DNA from: Candidatus Dormiibacterota bacterium
Lineage (GTDB): Bacteria; Chloroflexota; Dormibacteria; Aeolococcales; Aeolococcaceae
Assembly: GCA_003162415.1 (NCBI GenBank)
Contig: PMOL01000005.1
Span: forward strand, 318,064-382,063
Reading direction: 5' to 3'
Length of the DNA stretch: 64,000 nucleotides
The translations under genes and the position numbers were made by a program. Below are positions 24,795 through 32,520 of this stretch, piece by piece. Numbering within the stretch: the stretch's first letter is position 1; every line of letters starts with the position of its first letter. The notes below the pieces were generated by a model that did no database searches, was not told where the DNA came from, and saw nothing but the letters and a program-made list of their open reading frames with translations.

Positions 24795-25552
24795 CCGCCG
24801 CCTACACATCCGACGAGATGATGACCGTCGCCGCCGCACGGCAGCTGCACAACGGCACCGTCTGCTTTGTCGGCATCGGCCTGCCGAGCACCGCGGCGAA
24901 CCTCGCCCGCGCCACCAGCGCGCCCGACGTTGTGCTCATCTACGAATCGGGAACGCTCGGCGCCAAGCCGGATCGCCTGCCGCTGTCGATCGGCGACGGC
25001 ATCCTCGCGGAGACCGCGGATGCGGTGGTGAGCGTGCCGGAGGTCTTCAACTACTGGTTGCAACCTGGCCGGATCGACGTCGGCTTCCTCAGCGCCGCCC
25101 AGATCGACCGCTACGCCAATATCAACACCACAGTGATCGGCGCCGACTATCGCCACCCCAAGGTGCGGCTTCCAGGCGCGGGGGGTGCCCCCGAGATTGC
25201 TGCGTCGTGCCGCGAGGTCGTGGTGGTGCTGCGCCAGACCCTGCGGACGTTTGTGGACCGCGTCGACTTCATCACCTCGGTCGGCTTCGGTCAGGGACCT
25301 GGCGATCGCCAGCGGCTCGGTCTCAGCGGCTCGGGGCCGCGGGTGGTCATCACCGACTTGGGCATCCTGACCCCGGACCCGGAGACCTGCGAGCTCACGC
25401 TCGTGCGCGTGCACAATGGATCGACCGCCGAGGATGCGCGCGCCGCCTCCGGCTGGCCACTCGCGGTGTCGCCCGAGCTCTCGACCACCGCCCCGCCGAC
25501 CGAGGAAGAGCTCACCGTGCTGCGCCGTCTCGAGGCGACCAAGGGCGCGTGA
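24791..25552 (+). CDS. pcaJ: 3-oxoadipate CoA-transferase subunit B
   Basis: Beta subunit, 253 residues from GTG 24791. It supplies the catalytic glutamate, Glu52 in LIYESGTLGAKP, which forms the enzyme-CoA thioester. Other family stretches are VFNYWLQPGRIDVGFLSAAQ and INTTVIGADYRHPKVRLPGAGGA. Overlaps pcaI at its start and pcaF at its end, both as GTGA, fitting one-to-one subunit synthesis. Confidence 0.9.
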   Translation: MTAAYTSDEMMTVAAARQLHNGTVCFVGIGLPSTAANLARATSAPDVVLIYESGTLGAKPDRLPLSIGDGILAETADAVVSVPEVFNYWLQPGRIDVGFLSAAQIDRYANINTTVIGADYRHPKVRLPGAGGAPEIAASCREVVVVLRQTLRTFVDRVDFITSVGFGQGPGDRQRLGLSGSGPRVVITDLGILTPDPETCELTLVRVHNGSTAEDARAASGWPLAVSPELSTTAPPTEEELTVLRRLEATKGA

Positions 25553-26730
25553 GCGAGGACGTCTTCATCCTGGACGCGGTGCGCACGCCCATCGGCCGGC
25601 ACGGGGGAGCGCTTGCGGGTGTGCGCCCGGATGACCTTGCAGCCGGGGTGATAGCGGGGCTCGTCACGCGCAGTCCGTCCCTCGACTCCGCAGCGATCGG
25701 CGACGTGGTCTTTGGCGACGGCAACGCCGCGGGCGAGGACAACCGCAACGTCGCGCGCATGGCCCTGCTGCTCGCCGGCGTGCCGCCGAGCGTCCCGGGC
25801 ACCACCGTGAACCGGCTCTGCGGGTCGGGGCTCGAGGCGGTGATCACCGCGAGCCGCGCGATCGCCGTCGGCGACCATTCGATCTGCATCGCCGGCGGGG
25901 TGGAATCGATGAGCCGCGCCCCCTGGGTGCTGCTCAAGCCGGAGCGCGGGCACGCGCGCACCAACGAGACGCTCTGGTCGACGACACTCGGCTGGCGCAT
26001 GGTCAATCCGCGCATGCCAGCGGACTGGACGATCTCGCTCGGCGAAGGCGCGGAGCTGCTCGCCTCGAAGTACTCCATCAGCCGCGAGGAGCAGGACGCG
26101 TTCGCGTTGCGCAGTCATCGCCAGGCAGCCGCGGCGTGGGAGTCGGGGCGATACGCCGGTGAGGTTCTCCCCGTGGACGGCATCGACCTCGGCCGGGACG
26201 AGTGCATTCGCCCCGATGCTTCGATCGACGCCCTGGCCAGGCTGCGCCCCGCGTTCCGGCCCGACGGCACGGTGACCGCCGGGAACGCCTCGCCGTTGAA
26301 CGACGGCGCCGCGGCGGTGCTGCTCGCCGACGCCGAGGGCGCGCGCCGAGCCGGTCGCGAGCCGCTGGCTCGCATCGTCGCGCGTGGCGTCAGCGCGGTC
26401 GAGCCGCCCCTCTACGGCATCGGACCGGTCGCCGCCGCCAACGCTGCGCTCGCTCGCGCGGGCATCGGGTGGAAGGACCTCGCGGTTGTCGAGCTGAACG
26501 AGGCATTCGCGGCGCAGTCGCTGGCCTGCCTGCGCGAGTGGCCGGAGCTCGACGCTGAGAAGGTGAATCCGAACGGCGGCGCGATCGCGATCGGTCATCC
26601 GATCGGGTGCTCCGGGGCCCGGATCCTCGGTTCACTCGCACACGAATTGCACCGGCGGGGTGGCGGCTACGGCCTCGCGGCGATCTGCATCGGCGTTGGC
26701 CAGGGTCTCGCCGTGGTGCTGGAGGCCTGA
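25549..26730 (+). CDS. pcaF: 3-oxoadipyl-CoA thiolase
   Basis: Degradative thiolase of 393 residues from GTG 25549, which cleaves 3-oxoadipyl-CoA to acetyl-CoA and succinyl-CoA in the last step of the pathway. Catalytic Cys91 lies in NRLCGSG, the histidine in IAIGHPIGCSGAR, the second cysteine in CIGVGQG, and NEAFAAQ is present. The assignment to 3-oxoadipyl-CoA rather than acetoacetyl-CoA rests on its place between pcaJ and pcaH. Confidence 0.92.
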   Translation: MSEDVFILDAVRTPIGRHGGALAGVRPDDLAAGVIAGLVTRSPSLDSAAIGDVVFGDGNAAGEDNRNVARMALLLAGVPPSVPGTTVNRLCGSGLEAVITASRAIAVGDHSICIAGGVESMSRAPWVLLKPERGHARTNETLWSTTLGWRMVNPRMPADWTISLGEGAELLASKYSISREEQDAFALRSHRQAAAAWESGRYAGEVLPVDGIDLGRDECIRPDASIDALARLRPAFRPDGTVTAGNASPLNDGAAAVLLADAEGARRAGREPLARIVARGVSAVEPPLYGIGPVAAANAALARAGIGWKDLAVVELNEAFAAQSLACLREWPELDAEKVNPNGGAIAIGHPIGCSGARILGSLAHELHRRGGGYGLAAICIGVGQGLAVVLEA

Positions 26731-27428
26731 TGGAAGCGCCGTCACGCTCCGTGCATCCGCCCAACGACTTCCCGGGATATCGATCAACCGCGCTGCGCGC
26801 ACCGAAACAGCCGCTGCGAGTGCTCCCGGGACGGCTCGGCGAGCTCACCGCACCGCTCCTTGCCGGCGAGACGATCGGTCTCCTCGACCACGATTTGACG
26901 CGCCAGCACGACGGCGACCCGCTCGGTGAACGGATCAGCATCAGCGGGCGCGTGCTCGATGATGACGGGAACCCGGTTGCCGGCGCGCTTATCGAGCTCT
27001 GGCAGGCCAATGCGGCCGGGCGCTACGCGCACCTGTCGGATCAGCACCCGGCCCCGCTCGACCCGAACTTCAGCGGTGCAGGCCGTTGCCTCACCGATGT
27101 TGAGGGTGGCTATCGCTTCGTCACCGTCAAGCCGGGGGCGTATCCCTGGCGCAACCATCCCAACGCGTGGCGGCCGGCGCACGTGCATTTCTCGGTGTTC
27201 ACCCCCGCCATCGCTCAGCGCCTGGTCACCCAGATGTACTTCCCCGGCGACCCCCTCTTCGATCAGGACCCGATCTTCAACTCGGTACCGGACGCGGACT
27301 CTCGCCGGCGACTCGTGGCGCGCTGGTCGCTCGAGCTCACCGAACCCGAGTGGTCGCTCGGCTATGCCTGGGACATCGTGGTCGCGGGGCGCGACGCCAC
27401 CCCGCTCGACGATGATCCGAGCGAATGA
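26730..27428 (+). CDS. pcaH: Protocatechuate 3,4-dioxygenase beta subunit
   Basis: Iron-carrying subunit of the enzyme that cleaves protocatechuate to 3-carboxy-cis,cis-muconate. 232 residues. All four Fe(III) ligands are present with the classical spacing: Tyr99 (GRYAHL), Tyr138 (GAYPW), His151 and His153 (RPAHVHFSV). The N-terminal YRSTALRAPKQPL is typical for the beta chain. Its ATG overlaps the thiolase stop by one base and its stop overlaps pcaG as ATGA. Confidence 0.95.
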   Translation: MEAPSRSVHPPNDFPGYRSTALRAPKQPLRVLPGRLGELTAPLLAGETIGLLDHDLTRQHDGDPLGERISISGRVLDDDGNPVAGALIELWQANAAGRYAHLSDQHPAPLDPNFSGAGRCLTDVEGGYRFVTVKPGAYPWRNHPNAWRPAHVHFSVFTPAIAQRLVTQMYFPGDPLFDQDPIFNSVPDADSRRRLVARWSLELTEPEWSLGYAWDIVVAGRDATPLDDDPSE

Positions 27429-27910
27429 CACTGCCGCTGACGCCCTCGCAGACCGTCGGACCGTTCTTCCGGATCGGGCTCTCCACCACCATCGGGTCGC
27501 ACGTCATCGGTGAGGGAATGCCCGGTGCGATACGCATCTCCGGGCAGGTGCTCGACGGCGCCGGTGAGCCGGTCCCGGACGCGCTGATCGAGACCTGGCA
27601 ACCGGAGGGCGCCGGACGGTGCGCGACCGACGAGGAGGGGCATTTCGCGATCGTCACCAGCAAGCCGCAGGATGGCGCGGCGAACGGCGCGCCGCACCTC
27701 GACGTCTCGGTCTTCGCGCGCGGCCTGCTCACACGCCTCGTGACGCGCATGTTCTTCCCCGACGAGAGCGCCGCAAATGACGCGGACCCGGTGCTCCGAA
27801 CCCTCTCTCCGACCGAGCGGGCGACGCTTGTCGCAGTGAGAGAGGAGGGTGGTCTTCGGTTCGACATCCACCTTCAGGGCGCCGGTGAGACAGTCTTCTT
27901 CGATCGCTGA
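27425..27910 (+). CDS. pcaG: Protocatechuate 3,4-dioxygenase alpha subunit
   Basis: Non-iron partner of PcaH, 161 residues, shorter than the common 190-200 because the loop that holds the iron ligands in PcaH is trimmed. TPSQTVGPFFRIGL is the standard alpha-chain opening, followed by LIETWQPEGAGR and HLDVSVFARGLLTRLVTRMFF. It lacks the Tyr/Tyr/His/His set, as alpha chains do. The following pcaB overlaps its last 26 bases. Confidence 0.93.
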   Translation: MTLPLTPSQTVGPFFRIGLSTTIGSHVIGEGMPGAIRISGQVLDGAGEPVPDALIETWQPEGAGRCATDEEGHFAIVTSKPQDGAANGAPHLDVSVFARGLLTRLVTRMFFPDESAANDADPVLRTLSPTERATLVAVREEGGLRFDIHLQGAGETVFFDR

Positions 27911-29243
27911 GAGCCTGGTCGGTCCGCTCTTCGGCAGTCCGGCGGTGGATGCGGCGCTGAGTGATGCGGCGTGGCTCCAGGCGATGCTCGATTTCGAGGC
28001 GGCGCTTGCGGAGTCGGAGGCTGATGCCGGGCTGGTTCCCGCGCCCCTGGCAGCCGAGATCGCCGCCGCGTGTCATGCCGACGCTTTCGACATCGCGGAG
28101 GTCGGGCAGCGTTCGGTCACGGCAGGTAACCCTGCCGCACCTCTGGTTCGGGCGTTGATGGACGTCCTCTCCTCGGAAGCGCGCGAATACGTGCATCTCG
28201 GCGCCACCAGCCAGGACGTCATCGACACGGCGTTCTCATTGATGGCACAGCGGGCGCTGGATGTGATCCTCGAGGACATGTCATCGGTGGCGTCTGAATG
28301 CGCCGCCCTTGCCGGAACGCACGGTCACACGCTCATGACCGCGCGTACGCTCCTGCAGCCGGCCACCCCGACGACCTTCGGCTACAAGGCCGCAGGCTGG
28401 TTGGTGAGCGTGGACGAAGCACGGGTGCTGCTGGGGCGCGTGCGCTTCGAACGACTCGCGGTGCAATTCGGTGGCGCGGCGGGAACGCTGGCAGCCCTCG
28501 GGGGCACCGGTGTCGAGGTCGCACGCCGCCTCGCCGCACGTCTCGGGCTCGCCGAGCCCGTGCTCCCGTGGCACACGGATCGAACCCGGGTTGCCGAGCT
28601 CGCCGCGGCGCTCGGCACTGCTGTGGGCGTCGCCGGGAAGATCGCTCGCGACGTCGCGCTCCTCGCCCAGGCTGAGGTAGCCGAGGCCGCCGAAGCGGAG
28701 CCGGGGACGTCGTCGACGTTGCCCCATAAGCGAAACCCGGTTCGCGCCGTGTTGATCCTCGCCGCCGCGGCGCGCGCGCCCGGACTGGTTGGAACGGTAT
28801 TCACCTCGATGGTACAGGAGCACGAGCGCGCCGCCGGAGCGTGGCATGCGGAGTGGGAGCCCATCCGCGATCTGCTGCGCATCGCCGGCGGCGCGAGCCA
28901 TCACGCGGCGATGTTGCTGGGCTCGCTGCAGGTGGACCCTGCACGCATGGCGGAGAACCTCGCCGCGGATGGCGGATTGGTGATGGCCGAGAACCTCGCG
29001 CTCCAGATCTCGCACCGCACCGGGCGCTCCACTGCGCGCGACGTCGTCCGCCGCTGCAGCGAGGAGGCGATGAAGCGCCGCGTTGCGTTTGCGGACGTCG
29101 TCCGCGGCGATCCCGAGGTGCGCCGCCACCTCTCCGACGACGAGATCGCGGCAGCGCTCGATCCCACCGGGTATCTCGGGTCGATCGAGGAGCTCATCAA
29201 GCGTGCCCAGGATGGGCATCGCGGAGCCGGCGCGAGCTCATGA
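27885..29243 (+). CDS. pcaB: 3-carboxy-cis,cis-muconate cycloisomerase
   Basis: Fumarase/aspartase-superfamily cycloisomerase that converts carboxymuconate to 4-carboxymuconolactone. 452 residues from GTG 27885, chosen because it gives the usual short leader before SLVGPLFGSPAVD; no better start lies upstream. The superfamily signature is GTSSTLPHKRNPVRA and the His/Thr region HLGATSQDVIDTA is present. It overlaps pcaG by 26 bases and pcaD by four. Confidence 0.92.
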   Translation: MRQSSSIAESLVGPLFGSPAVDAALSDAAWLQAMLDFEAALAESEADAGLVPAPLAAEIAAACHADAFDIAEVGQRSVTAGNPAAPLVRALMDVLSSEAREYVHLGATSQDVIDTAFSLMAQRALDVILEDMSSVASECAALAGTHGHTLMTARTLLQPATPTTFGYKAAGWLVSVDEARVLLGRVRFERLAVQFGGAAGTLAALGGTGVEVARRLAARLGLAEPVLPWHTDRTRVAELAAALGTAVGVAGKIARDVALLAQAEVAEAAEAEPGTSSTLPHKRNPVRAVLILAAAARAPGLVGTVFTSMVQEHERAAGAWHAEWEPIRDLLRIAGGASHHAAMLLGSLQVDPARMAENLAADGGLVMAENLALQISHRTGRSTARDVVRRCSEEAMKRRVAFADVVRGDPEVRRHLSDDEIAAALDPTGYLGSIEELIKRAQDGHRGAGASS

Positions 29244-30019
29244 GCGTCGAGGTCGCGTACTCGTGGGTCGGCGATCGTGACAAACCGGCGCTGGTCATGA
29301 GCAGCGCGCTCGGAACGTCGCGAGCGATGTGGGACGCGCAACACCCGCTCGGCGACCGGTACTCGCTGCTCCTGTACGACCATCGCGGCCTCGGTGAATC
29401 GCCTGCGCCACCGAGTCCGTATACGGTTGCCGAGCTCGGCGCCGATGTGATCGCGCTCCTCGACCGACTCGGCCTCTCCACGGTGGCGTTCTGCGGCGTG
29501 TCGCTCGGCGGTATGGTCGGGCTCTGGCTCGCCGCGCATCACCCGTCTCGCATCAGCGCGCTCGTCGCGATGGCCGCACTGTCGCGGCTGCAACCGGCGG
29601 ACCGGTATCTCGAGCGCGCTGCGGCGGTCCGGGCCGATGGCATCGCACCGATCGCTTCCGGGGTCGTTGCTCGGTGGTTCACGCCGCGATTCGCACAGGA
29701 GCACCCGGCAGCGCTCAAGCGACTCACGGACGCTCTTGTGGATATGAACGCCGAAGGGTATGCGAGCTGCTGCGAGGCGGTGGCGTCATGTGACCTGCGC
29801 ACCGACATCCGCAGGATCAATGCGCGGACCCTGATCATCGCCGGTGCCGAGGATCCGTTCGTGCCGGCATCGAGCGCGGTGATGTTCGGCGCATCCTTCC
29901 ACGACGCGAGCGTTGCGGTGATTGACGGTGCCGCGCACCTCGTGAATCTCGAGCAGCCGGACATCGTCAATCGACTGGTGCTCGACCACCTCAGTGAAGC
30001 CGATGGAGGAGTGGCGTGA
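29240..30019 (+). CDS. pcaD: 3-oxoadipate enol-lactonase
   Basis: Alpha/beta hydrolase of 259 residues that opens 3-oxoadipate enol-lactone. Oxyanion region MSSALGTSRAMWD, YDHRGLGES, nucleophile serine in CGVSLGGMVGL, acid aspartate in AGAEDPFVP, histidine in GAAHLVNLE: all normal for PcaD. ATG 29240 shares an ATGA with the pcaB stop. The decarboxylase is a separate gene here rather than fused (no PcaL). Confidence 0.92.
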   Translation: MSVEVAYSWVGDRDKPALVMSSALGTSRAMWDAQHPLGDRYSLLLYDHRGLGESPAPPSPYTVAELGADVIALLDRLGLSTVAFCGVSLGGMVGLWLAAHHPSRISALVAMAALSRLQPADRYLERAAAVRADGIAPIASGVVARWFTPRFAQEHPAALKRLTDALVDMNAEGYASCCEAVASCDLRTDIRRINARTLIIAGAEDPFVPASSAVMFGASFHDASVAVIDGAAHLVNLEQPDIVNRLVLDHLSEADGGVA

Positions 30020-30408
30020 GCGACGACATCCGAGAGCAGGGAATGACCACCCGGCGCGAGGTCCTCGGCGACGAGCACGTGGATCGCGCGATGGCCGGTG
30101 CCGACGCGTTCACCGCCGATTTCCAGGAGTACATCACGCGCTCCGCATGGGGTGCGGTCTGGTCCCGTCCGGGACTCGACCGGCGCACACGAAGTTGCAT
30201 CACGGTGGCCATGCTCGCCGCGCAGGGCATGGATGACGAGCTTGCGCTGCACCTTCGCGCCGCGCGGCGCAACGGCGTCAGCGTCGAGGAGATCAAGGAG
30301 GTCCTCCTCCAGGTCGCGGTGTACGCAGGCGTCCCTCGCGCGAACCGCGCCTTCACGATTGCCCGAGAGGTTCTGACCGGGATGGTTCCACCCACGGAAT
30401 CGATGTGA
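30016..30408 (+). CDS. pcaC: 4-carboxymuconolactone decarboxylase
   Basis: 130-residue AhpD-fold decarboxylase acting between PcaB and PcaD. Family features: GAVWSRPGLDRRTRSCITVAMLAAQG and the EIKEVLLQVAVYAGVPRANRAF helix. GTG start overlaps pcaD, and its TGA overlaps pcaR, both as GTGA. Confidence 0.94.
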   Translation: MSDDIREQGMTTRREVLGDEHVDRAMAGADAFTADFQEYITRSAWGAVWSRPGLDRRTRSCITVAMLAAQGMDDELALHLRAARRNGVSVEEIKEVLLQVAVYAGVPRANRAFTIAREVLTGMVPPTESM

Positions 30409-31223
30409 CCGACGTCGATCGACCCGCGGTTGCGCGAGTTGATCGCGGTATCGGCACGGACTTCGTGCAGTCCCTGGAGCGTGGCCTCGCGGTCATTCGC
30501 GCATTTGACGCCGAACATCCCGAGCTGACCCTGAGCGAGGTCGCGCGCGCTGCCGGCCTGACCCGCGCATCGGCGCGGCGTTTCCTCCGCACCCTGTCCG
30601 AGCTTGGTTACGTGCGCAGCAATGGACGCCTCTTCGCGCTGCGGCCCCGCGTGCTCGAGCTCGGGTACGCGTACCTCTCGAGCCTCAGCCTGCACGAGGT
30701 CGCACAGCCCCATCTCGAGCGGCTGGTGGGAATCCTTCGAGAGTCATCGTCGGTCTCGGTGCTCGACGCCGATGACGTCGTCTACGTCGCGCGTGTCCCG
30801 ACCCGCCGGATCATGACCATCACCATCAGCGTCGGCACCCGGTTCCCCGCCTACGCGACCTCGATGGGCCGAGTGCTGCTGGCCGGGCAGAGCGACGAGT
30901 GGCTCGACGGCTACTTCGCGACAGTCGAGCTGCGCCGGCTCACGGCGCGCACCGTCACCGATGTTCCGTCGCTGCGCGCGGAGCTGCTCCTGGTTCGCGA
31001 GCAGGGCTGGGCATTCGTCGACGAGGAGCTCGAGGAAGGCCTCCGCGCGATCGCCGCGCCGATCAACGATTCCTCTGGACGCGTGATTGCAGCCGTCAAC
31101 GTCTCGTCGCCGGTGAGCCGCGGGAGCCCCGACCTGGTCCGAGGCGAGTTCCTGCCCCACCTGCTCGCCGCCGCGCGCGGGATCGAAGAGGATCTGAGCC
31201 ACAGCACAACGGGGTCGCGCTGA
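30405..31223 (+). CDS. pcaR: IclR-family regulator of the protocatechuate genes
   Basis: 272-residue IclR-family regulator of the PcaR/PcaU/PobR group. The winged HTH covers about residues 25-85 (SLERGLAVIRAF, TLSEVARAAGLTRASARRFL, LGYV); the effector domain starts at LSLHEVAQPHLE, a stretch typical of this group, and contains RIMTITISVGTRFPAYATSMGR. Being the last gene of the operon, it would be made together with the enzymes and probably acts at the two 15-bp palindromes near 23.8-23.96 kb. The ligand is likely 3-oxoadipate or protocatechuate. Confidence 0.9.
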   Translation: MTDVDRPAVARVDRGIGTDFVQSLERGLAVIRAFDAEHPELTLSEVARAAGLTRASARRFLRTLSELGYVRSNGRLFALRPRVLELGYAYLSSLSLHEVAQPHLERLVGILRESSSVSVLDADDVVYVARVPTRRIMTITISVGTRFPAYATSMGRVLLAGQSDEWLDGYFATVELRRLTARTVTDVPSLRAELLLVREQGWAFVDEELEEGLRAIAAPINDSSGRVIAAVNVSSPVSRGSPDLVRGEFLPHLLAAARGIEEDLSHSTTGSR

Positions 31224-31225
31224 CC

Positions 31226-31945
31226 ATGCCGGTCACACACGCCGGCGACATCGACATGTATTACGAGCTGCATGGATCGGGCGATCCACTGGTCTTGATC
31301 GGCGGTCTCGCCAGCGACATCTCACAGTGGGGGTGGCTCACCGACTTCTGCGCGCAGACCCACCAGGTGCTTGCGTTCGACAACCGCGGTGCCGGGCGCA
31401 CCGACAGACCGGACGCGCCGTACACGATCCCGATGATGTCCAACGACACCGACGCGCTCATGGATGCCGTCGGCATGAGCCAGGCGACGGTGGTCGGGAT
31501 TTCCATGGGCGGCCGCATCGCGCTGGACCTGGCGCTCGAGCACCCCGGCCGTGTCGCGCGGCTCGTGCTGGTGAGCACCATGGCGTCGGCGAGGCTCGAC
31601 GGCTCCATGTCGCGCATGGAGATGCTCAGCGTGCTCAGCAGCCTGGTGTACCGCGGGAAGTACCCACAGCCGCGGTACGCCTTTTCACGGCAGCGAGAGG
31701 CATCGCGTTCCTATGGCTGCATCGACCGCCTTGGCGAGATCCATGTTCCAACCACCATCCTGCACGGGCGCAAGGACAAGGTTGCCCCACTTCGTGAGGC
31801 GGAAGCGATGCGGCGGGGCATCGCCGGGTCGCAGCTCGTGACCTTCAGGGGCGGTCACCTCTTCTTCCTGGTGCGCGAGCGCAAATGGTTCTTCGACAGC
31901 CTCGCCACCGCGATGACCGCTCGCTCACGGGTTGCCGGGTCATGA
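31226..31945 (+). CDS. Alpha/beta hydrolase, PcaD-like paralogue
   Basis: 239-residue alpha/beta hydrolase starting two bases after pcaR. Nucleophile serine in VGISMGGRIALDLALEHP, DNRGAGRTDRP, a late acid in LHGRKDKVAP and histidine in GGHLFFL. It is shorter than PcaD in the lid domain. It may hydrolyse another lactone or an aromatic ester feeding the pathway; context gives no more. Overlaps the DUF1697 gene as ATGA. Confidence 0.83.
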   Translation: MPVTHAGDIDMYYELHGSGDPLVLIGGLASDISQWGWLTDFCAQTHQVLAFDNRGAGRTDRPDAPYTIPMMSNDTDALMDAVGMSQATVVGISMGGRIALDLALEHPGRVARLVLVSTMASARLDGSMSRMEMLSVLSSLVYRGKYPQPRYAFSRQREASRSYGCIDRLGEIHVPTTILHGRKDKVAPLREAEAMRRGIAGSQLVTFRGGHLFFLVRERKWFFDSLATAMTARSRVAGS

Positions 31946-32520
31946 GCCAGACCTGGGTTGCGCTGGTACGAGGGATCAACGTCGGCCGTGCCAAACGAAT
32001 CGCGATGCTGGATCTTCGCAACCTGCTGGAATCACTCGGGTACTCGGACGTTCGCACCCACGGGCAGAGCGGCAATGCGGTCTTCTTGTCGGGACAGGGC
32101 AACGCCGCAGCGATCGAGGAGGAGATCTCGAAGCGCATCCGCAGCGACTTCCGCATGGACACCTCCGTGCTTGTCCGCACCGCAACCGAGTTCGTGACGG
32201 CCGTCGACGCCAATCCCTTCATGGCGCGCGGCGTTGCGCCAAACGAGCTGCATGTCGCGTTCCTGAGCGCCGAGCCGGCCGCCGCGAAGAAGGCGGGACT
32301 TGATCGAGCGGCCTTCGCGCCAGACGAGTTCGCATTCGGCAAGCGGGTGATATACGTGCGCCTTCCCAACGGGATCACGGGCTCGACGCTGCCCGACTGG
32401 GAGCGCGCGCTCGGGGTGCGCGTGACTCAGCGAAACTGGAACACGTCGACCAAGCTTCGCGACCTGCTCAGCTCGGCCGCCATCGGCTGTGGCGTGTCCG
32501 CGCCGCACCCTCGCGGATGA
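31942..32520 (+). CDS. DUF1697 protein
   Basis: 192-residue member of the DUF1697 family: it begins with the family's WVALVRGINVG stretch followed by DLRNLLESLGY, then the GQSGNAVF and VLVRTATEF segments. Function unknown; members are small alpha/beta proteins without known catalytic residues. It is last in the plus-strand pca transcript, and its final 53 bases overlap the 3' end of the convergent bifunctional monooxygenase gene. Confidence 0.85.
   Translation: MSQTWVALVRGINVGRAKRIAMLDLRNLLESLGYSDVRTHGQSGNAVFLSGQGNAAAIEEEISKRIRSDFRMDTSVLVRTATEFVTAVDANPFMARGVAPNELHVAFLSAEPAAAKKAGLDRAAFAPDEFAFGKRVIYVRLPNGITGSTLPDWERALGVRVTQRNWNTSTKLRDLLSSAAIGCGVSAPHPRG

Noticed and set aside
25291..26598. 435-codon open frame on the minus strand opposite the thiolase gene
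   Set aside because: Antisense shadow; Arg/Ala/Gly-rich translation without recognisable motifs, whereas the plus strand encodes a complete thiolase.
11164..31945. Genomic island or mobile-element origin for the catabolic clusters
   Set aside because: No integrase, transposase, tRNA boundary or flanking direct repeat was seen, and base composition appears even across the window by eye.
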